A stretch of 64,000 nucleotides of DNA from contig NZ_CP039853.1 of the NCBI RefSeq assembly GCF_006228385.1, forward strand, positions 284,009 to 348,008. The letters are read 5' to 3'. Below are positions 60,472-64,000 of this stretch, one piece after another. How positions within the stretch are numbered: position 1 is the stretch's first letter; every line of letters starts with the position of its first letter. The notes under the pieces were generated by a model. The model was not told where the DNA came from, did not search any database, and saw only the letters and a list, made by a program, of their open reading frames with translations. The DNA is from Salinimonas iocasae. Lineage in GTDB: Bacteria > Pseudomonadota > Gammaproteobacteria > Enterobacterales > Alteromonadaceae. A program made the translations under genes and the position numbers.

Positions 60472-60665
60472 GTTATTGCAATGATTAATTTCGATAACGG
60501 GGCTGGTTATGCGCTAATGTATTCGGAGTCTGATTAGGCGCTTTCGCAACCCGCTCCACGATGAGATCCGCGCTGGATTATCCTCAAAAAACCGAAAGCT
60601 TCTGTGAGCTGTTTTTTGTGTCAGGTTTTAATCCAGTGGTTCTACCGTTTTCGTCATCTCTTTTA
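60472..60665 (-). ncRNA. Putative bridge/seekRNA region of the IS110 element
   Basis: About 190 bp of non-coding DNA between the transposase stop and the inverted repeat. In IS1111-group elements the guiding RNA (seekRNA/bridge RNA) is encoded downstream of the transposase. Hairpin-forming sequences (AACCGAAAGCTTCTGTGAGCTG near 60590) are visible. The RNA boundaries are not known. Confidence 0.45.
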
Positions 60666-61700
60666 TCATTGCAAACCCGGTGCTAACGCTTTGTCGCTAA
60701 ATGCTTGTTTTGTTTTCATGACTGCCCATGCTATGCGAGCTAACTTGTTGGCCAATGCGACTGTAGCGACATTGAACGGCTTGGTTGCTCGCAGATTCAT
60801 TAGCCACTCTTCGTAGATTTTTCCCGTCTTCTCAGGCCTCGACATTACCGCCCTGGCCGCATGGATAAACAAGGTTCGAAGCTCCTTGTTACCTCGCTTA
60901 CTTATGCCCAGTAATTTGGGCTTACCGCCTGTTGAATATTGCGCAGGCACTAGACCTAACCATGCCGCCATGTTTCTGCCATTCTTAAAGTCTGTTGCAC
61001 TGCTAATGTTGGCAACACAAAGGCTGGCCGTCATATCGCCAATGCCCGGGATCGTCTTCAGCAACTGAGCAACCGGATCACCCTCCACCAATTGCTTAAG
61101 CTTTTTATCTTGTTTCTCAATGTTTGCGTTGAGAAGCAGGTAATGCTCGTGCAACTCCACGAGCTCTTGCATTAATAACGGCGGAAGGGGCTGCCGCTGC
61201 TGCGCCAGCCAGCTAAATAGTTGTTTCATCACACTATGACCTGTTGGAAGGGCAACGCCAAACTCCAGTAGCAAAGCACCGATGCGAGACATGCAGGCTG
61301 TTCGGTCTTTGATATATCCGTGCCTGGCTTTATGAATAGCAGAGATGATTTGTGCCTGCTCTGACTTTACGCTGACGAAGCGCATGTTCGGCCTTGTTGA
61401 TGCTTCGCATATCGCATCCGCATCAATGAAATCGTTCTTATTACTTTTAACAAACGGCTTTACGTATTGTGGAGGGATAAGCTTGACCTTATGGCCCATC
61501 GACTCGCATTGTCTGCCAAGCCAGTGTGCGCCGCCACATGCTTCAAACGCAATTGTGCATGGAGATAACTGATGAAGATAGTGAATTAATGCAGAACGAG
61601 AAAACTTCTTACGGATTACCTGATTATCAGAGTAATCACGGCCTATGACGTGAAACGATGATTTGCCTAAATCAATACCAAGGACCTTAATAGAAGACAT
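60666..61700 (-). CDS. IS110-family transposase (IS1111 group)
   Basis: This 344-residue protein has an N-terminal RuvC-like DEDD domain (VLGIDLGKSSFHV, IAFEACGGAHWLG, KNDFIDADAICEA) and a C-terminal Tnp2 domain (LLKTIPGIGDMTASLCVANI, AAWLGLVPAQYSTGGKPKLLGISKRGNKELRTLFIHAARAV) with the conserved Ser region. Full length, no frameshift. These enzymes use a guiding RNA to pick their target. Confidence 0.94.
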   Translation of the reverse strand: MSSIKVLGIDLGKSSFHVIGRDYSDNQVIRKKFSRSALIHYLHQLSPCTIAFEACGGAHWLGRQCESMGHKVKLIPPQYVKPFVKSNKNDFIDADAICEASTRPNMRFVSVKSEQAQIISAIHKARHGYIKDRTACMSRIGALLLEFGVALPTGHSVMKQLFSWLAQQRQPLPPLLMQELVELHEHYLLLNANIEKQDKKLKQLVEGDPVAQLLKTIPGIGDMTASLCVANISSATDFKNGRNMAAWLGLVPAQYSTGGKPKLLGISKRGNKELRTLFIHAARAVMSRPEKTGKIYEEWLMNLRATKPFNVATVALANKLARIAWAVMKTKQAFSDKALAPGLQ

Positions 61701-61857
61701 GATGGTTCGCCTCTTTGTTTGCCTAACTCTAAGCGTAGAAGCTCAGAGGTGAGGCGGACCATCTAATTAAACCGCTCTACTGAGCGGCTGAATGTTTTGG
61801 GTAAGCTATACCTCAAATGTCTGAAGCTTTTGATACAGAGTTGCATCTGCGTCAAAT

Positions 61858-62322
61858 TCAATCATTCGATAACCAGCGCTCAGATAAGCGCTTAAAATCG
61901 AATTTAGATTTAGTGACATAGACCATAGACGCATGAGTGTTTGCATCAGGACTCTCATATAGCTTTACGAACCATCCAGTATCAAGTTTTAGGACCATGT
62001 TACACTCGGGATCAGATGCTAAGTCATCCAAGACAACAGTATCAGCACCACTCAGGTGATAATTACTGATCCCAATAGTCCTATAGCTGTCTTCAGAATG
62101 TTCAAGCTCACTCAGTAGCAGAGAGTCCTCAAAATTTTGACTATTGATTACTTCCATAGCTTTTTGCTTCATCATTTCCAAATCCCCGCCAAAGGCATTG
62201 AACTCTTGTCGAGAAATATTGATCAGTCGCGGTTGAGAGCTTCCATTTATACAGGGGGTGAGATTTATGCTCCCATCAGCACAATTTAGCCAACCAATTG
62301 AGCGAATATCACTTAATTTCAT
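61858..62322 (-). CDS. Hypothetical protein
   Basis: This 154-residue soluble protein (MKLSDIRSIGWLNCADGSIN...) has no recognised domain. Its start has GTAGAGA upstream. It lies 10 nt after the 93-residue gene in the same direction, so the two form an operon. The right end of the IS110 element is about 90 bp downstream. Confidence 0.6.
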   Translation of the reverse strand: MKLSDIRSIGWLNCADGSINLTPCINGSSQPRLINISRQEFNAFGGDLEMMKQKAMEVINSQNFEDSLLLSELEHSEDSYRTIGISNYHLSGADTVVLDDLASDPECNMVLKLDTGWFVKLYESPDANTHASMVYVTKSKFDFKRLSERWLSND

Positions 62323-62332
62323 AGTCTCTACC

Positions 62333-62614
62333 CTATTTGCCTAATGTCTGTTGTGAGATTGCTGCTGCTGAACGCACATGGGCATGCTCATCATGTAAGA
62401 GATACTGCTTTGTACTATCGTCACACTGGTTATAAAGTGATTGCGCCACTGTGAAACGGCCAATTCTATCGAGTGAATTCACGTCTTGAAGGCATATAAC
62501 ATCTGATTTAGCGAGCTTAGAGATGAGTTTTTCTCTCAGCTTAGTGATACGAAACCTTGTCTTTGTGTTTGCTGCTCTGAAGCTGTTTGTTGAAAGCTCT
62601 CTTAAAGTAATCAT
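62333..62614 (-). CDS. Hypothetical basic helical protein
   Basis: This 93-residue protein (MITLRELSTNSFRAANTKTR...) has a basic N-terminal half and helical C-terminal half (SLYNQCDDSTKQYLLHDEHAHVRSAAAISQQTLGK), reminiscent of a HEAT-like repeat. First gene of a two-gene operon. No family assigned. Confidence 0.55.
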   Translation of the reverse strand: MITLRELSTNSFRAANTKTRFRITKLREKLISKLAKSDVICLQDVNSLDRIGRFTVAQSLYNQCDDSTKQYLLHDEHAHVRSAAAISQQTLGK

Positions 62615-62721
62615 CTCAAACCTTTTGTTTATGTTGAAAAAGGTAATGTGATTGGTCAGTGTTAAATTTCAAATCTGAGGGAAAGTGACCATAGCGACGA
62701 TAACTTTGAGGTTTAACGGCC

Positions 62722-63318
62722 CTAACTACTGGTAGATTGCTTCTTATCAATAGCTTCATCAGTCTCTATATGACCATGGATTACTACTTTCATAGCCTTT
62801 GAAAAGGCTGCTCTGAAACCATTACATGGAGCTTCAAAACTGTTTGCTTCTTGCGTAATTTCCAAAAACGCTTGTTGGTGGTTGGCGTAGTGAAGGTTTT
62901 CATGGCTCAAAAGGTTTTTTAAGCTCTTAGCCCAGACCGCTAATTCATCCTTTGTCAGTTTAGCATTAACTAAACGGGGCAGAGTGATCACAGTATGCGC
63001 CTTTAGTTCGACCTGGCTCGGGGTACAAATGCCATTTTTTTCAGCCGGTGCTTGTAGATGTTTCCACTTGTAAGAGGTTGATGTCAGCGCATCAGTGGTC
63101 ATTTCGTGCTCTCTGGCCGTGCGAGATACAACACTTTTTATCGAATCTAATCCAGATACACCAGTTACTGAATAATATGCATATTCGAAGCTATGGGAGC
63201 CTTGTAACTGGGACTGTCCTGATACATTAAAGACAGTAAAATATATAGCGCATGCACATAAGAGCTTTTTTGATACGTTAAATGGAGAATGACTGCTGGT
63301 GGTTTTGAAGTTAATCAT
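62722..63318 (-). CDS. DUF922-like exported metalloprotease-type protein
   Basis: From ATG 63318 this is a 198-residue protein with a signal segment (KLLCACAIYFTVFNVSGQS). The DUF922 layout follows: FEYAYYSVTGVSGLDSIKSVV, ...ICTPSQVELKAHTVITLPRLV..., and the HExxH-type site LLSHENLHYANHQQAFLEI (HENLH). Cys near the C-terminus may pair. DUF922 proteins are secreted zinc-protease-like enzymes. A GTG start 57 nt upstream is possible. RBS is weak for both. Confidence 0.75.
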   Translation of the reverse strand: MINFKTTSSHSPFNVSKKLLCACAIYFTVFNVSGQSQLQGSHSFEYAYYSVTGVSGLDSIKSVVSRTAREHEMTTDALTSTSYKWKHLQAPAEKNGICTPSQVELKAHTVITLPRLVNAKLTKDELAVWAKSLKNLLSHENLHYANHQQAFLEITQEANSFEAPCNGFRAAFSKAMKVVIHGHIETDEAIDKKQSTSS

Positions 63319-63457
63319 GTTGATTACTGCGAAAGTTCTTGATAAGCAAAGTGTGTCAGAGAAATAGCTTCCCACAACTTGCGTGGAACCCTACCCTACT
63401 GGCAACAGTTTCGCCAATTTAACATTGCAACTTTTACCCACCAGCAATCCAGGACGG

Positions 63458-63724
63458 TTATCTCAAAATAGTATTGAACCGGTCATTATCAGAAACACAG
63501 AATGCAGCTATCAAATCTCTGCGCCCGCTAGAACCCAGGGACTGACCTGATTCTGTCCTAAAGCCTGGCTTCAAATAATCTTGAATCTCATTGAATTGCA
63601 CATTCAAAATATTCGCATAGTAACCAAAGGGCCTGTCCACTACTTGTTGAGCACGGTTAATCCCCCCTTTAACATCGACTCTAAATTCTTCATCAAACAT
63701 CTCAAGATCATCTTGTTCAGTCAT
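63458..63724 (-). CDS. Small acidic hypothetical protein
   Basis: This 88-residue protein (MTEQDDLEMFDEEFRVDVKG...) is acidic at the N-terminus and has no recognised domain. AAGGA lies upstream of the start. It lies between the DUF922-like gene and a partial gene at the window end. Confidence 0.55.
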   Translation of the reverse strand: MTEQDDLEMFDEEFRVDVKGGINRAQQVVDRPFGYYANILNVQFNEIQDYLKPGFRTESGQSLGSSGRRDLIAAFCVSDNDRFNTILR

Positions 63725-63800
63725 CTCGTATCCTTAAATTTTTATATCATTACTAAATAGGTTCGCTTTAGGGGGAATTTGTTGTGATTGCTATTAATGG

Positions 63801-64000
63801 ATCAGACATCTGTTAGTAGACTGAATTGTTCCCACATTAGAACGAAGCCCTCTTCAGCATATGTATTGAGCTCTTTCGTTATAAAGTCTGCTTCTGCCTG
63901 GAAAGCACCAGCGTGAGAATTCCCTAGAAGAATGTCTAAGTGGCTTTTGCCATCAACAATTCGTAAGCAAGCATCAGTCTTTCCAGGATGAACATAGTGG
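63801..64000 (-). CDS. C-terminal part of a gene running off the window
   Basis: An open frame enters from the window edge and ends at TGA 63801-63803, encoding HYVHPGKTDACLRIVDGKSH, then LDILLGNSHAGAFQAEADFI and a Trp-containing end. Composition is protein-like and there is no internal stop. Start and family lie outside the window. Confidence 0.6.

Larger units (their letters stand above)
60455..61770 (-). mobile_element. IS110-family (IS1111 group) insertion sequence
   Basis: About 1.3 kb with a single transposase and perfect 12-bp sub-terminal inverted repeats: ATGGTCCGCCTC at 60460-60471 and its complement at 61751-61762. Sub-terminal repeats without target duplication are typical of the IS1111 group. 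The outer ends cannot be fixed without an empty site. Confidence 0.85.

Overview
The window looks like part of a large conjugative plasmid, or a very plasmid-like integrative element, of a marine gammaproteobacterium, probably of the Alteromonadales. This rests on a type IVB (Dot/Icm, IncI-like MPF_I) transfer locus, an actin-type partition gene inside that locus, a complete PRTRC plasmid-type gene cluster, many short plasmid-type genes, insertion sequences and a metal-efflux module. The genus is inferred from protein style and a GC content I judge to be in the low-to-mid 40s percent; it was not tested. No replication initiator, rRNA or tRNA gene was recognised.

Layout. 0-13.5 kb: type IVB transfer region. 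It holds three related exported Cys-motif proteins (the third split by an IS30-family element), DotA/TraY, a DotD-DotC-DotB-IcmT block (TraH-I-J-K order of R64), and an actin-like ParM overlapping icmT. 13.5-18.6 kb: a tyrosine recombinase gene flanked on both sides by palindromic 11-7-11 bp sites, an eroded IS3-family transposase, a lipoprotein operon, then about 1.5 kb of non-coding repeats and hairpins. 18.6-24.6 kb: small plasmid genes, an exported phospholipase A2-like protein with a membrane partner, and a HigBA toxin-antitoxin pair. 24.8-34.6 kb: a complete type I-F CRISPR-Cas system with 23 identical repeats and 22 spacers. 34.9-50.6 kb: small genes, a Ref-type RecA-dependent nuclease, an Abi_2 protein, a second exported protein with a membrane partner, the PRTRC operon (ParB-E-C-small ORF-F-B-ThiF) and further small operons. 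50.6-59.6 kb: an inserted segment with an AraC regulator, a truncated sterol desaturase fused to plasmid sequence, a MerR regulator, a CDF transporter, a CzcCBA efflux pump and a methyltransferase gene with a nonsense codon. 59.7-64 kb: an IS110/IS1111 element and hypothetical genes.

How the parts may work together. The Dot/Icm block and ParM serve transfer and stable inheritance. The CRISPR system, Abi protein, HigBA and the two exported-protein cassettes look like competition or defence functions. About eleven minus-strand transcription units between 20 and 50 kb share an unusual upstream motif (TTGC, then TGnCACRTT beginning 19 nt after the first T, just before the RBS), which suggests one common expression programme.

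The least described items are: (1) this shared promoter-like motif; (2) two unlinked cassettes of an exported protein with a common CxxC...TDF N-terminal region, different C-termini and a small membrane partner, one of them carrying an 8-bp tandem repeat whose copy number decides whether about 45 extra residues are read; and (3) the recombinase with its palindromic sites.
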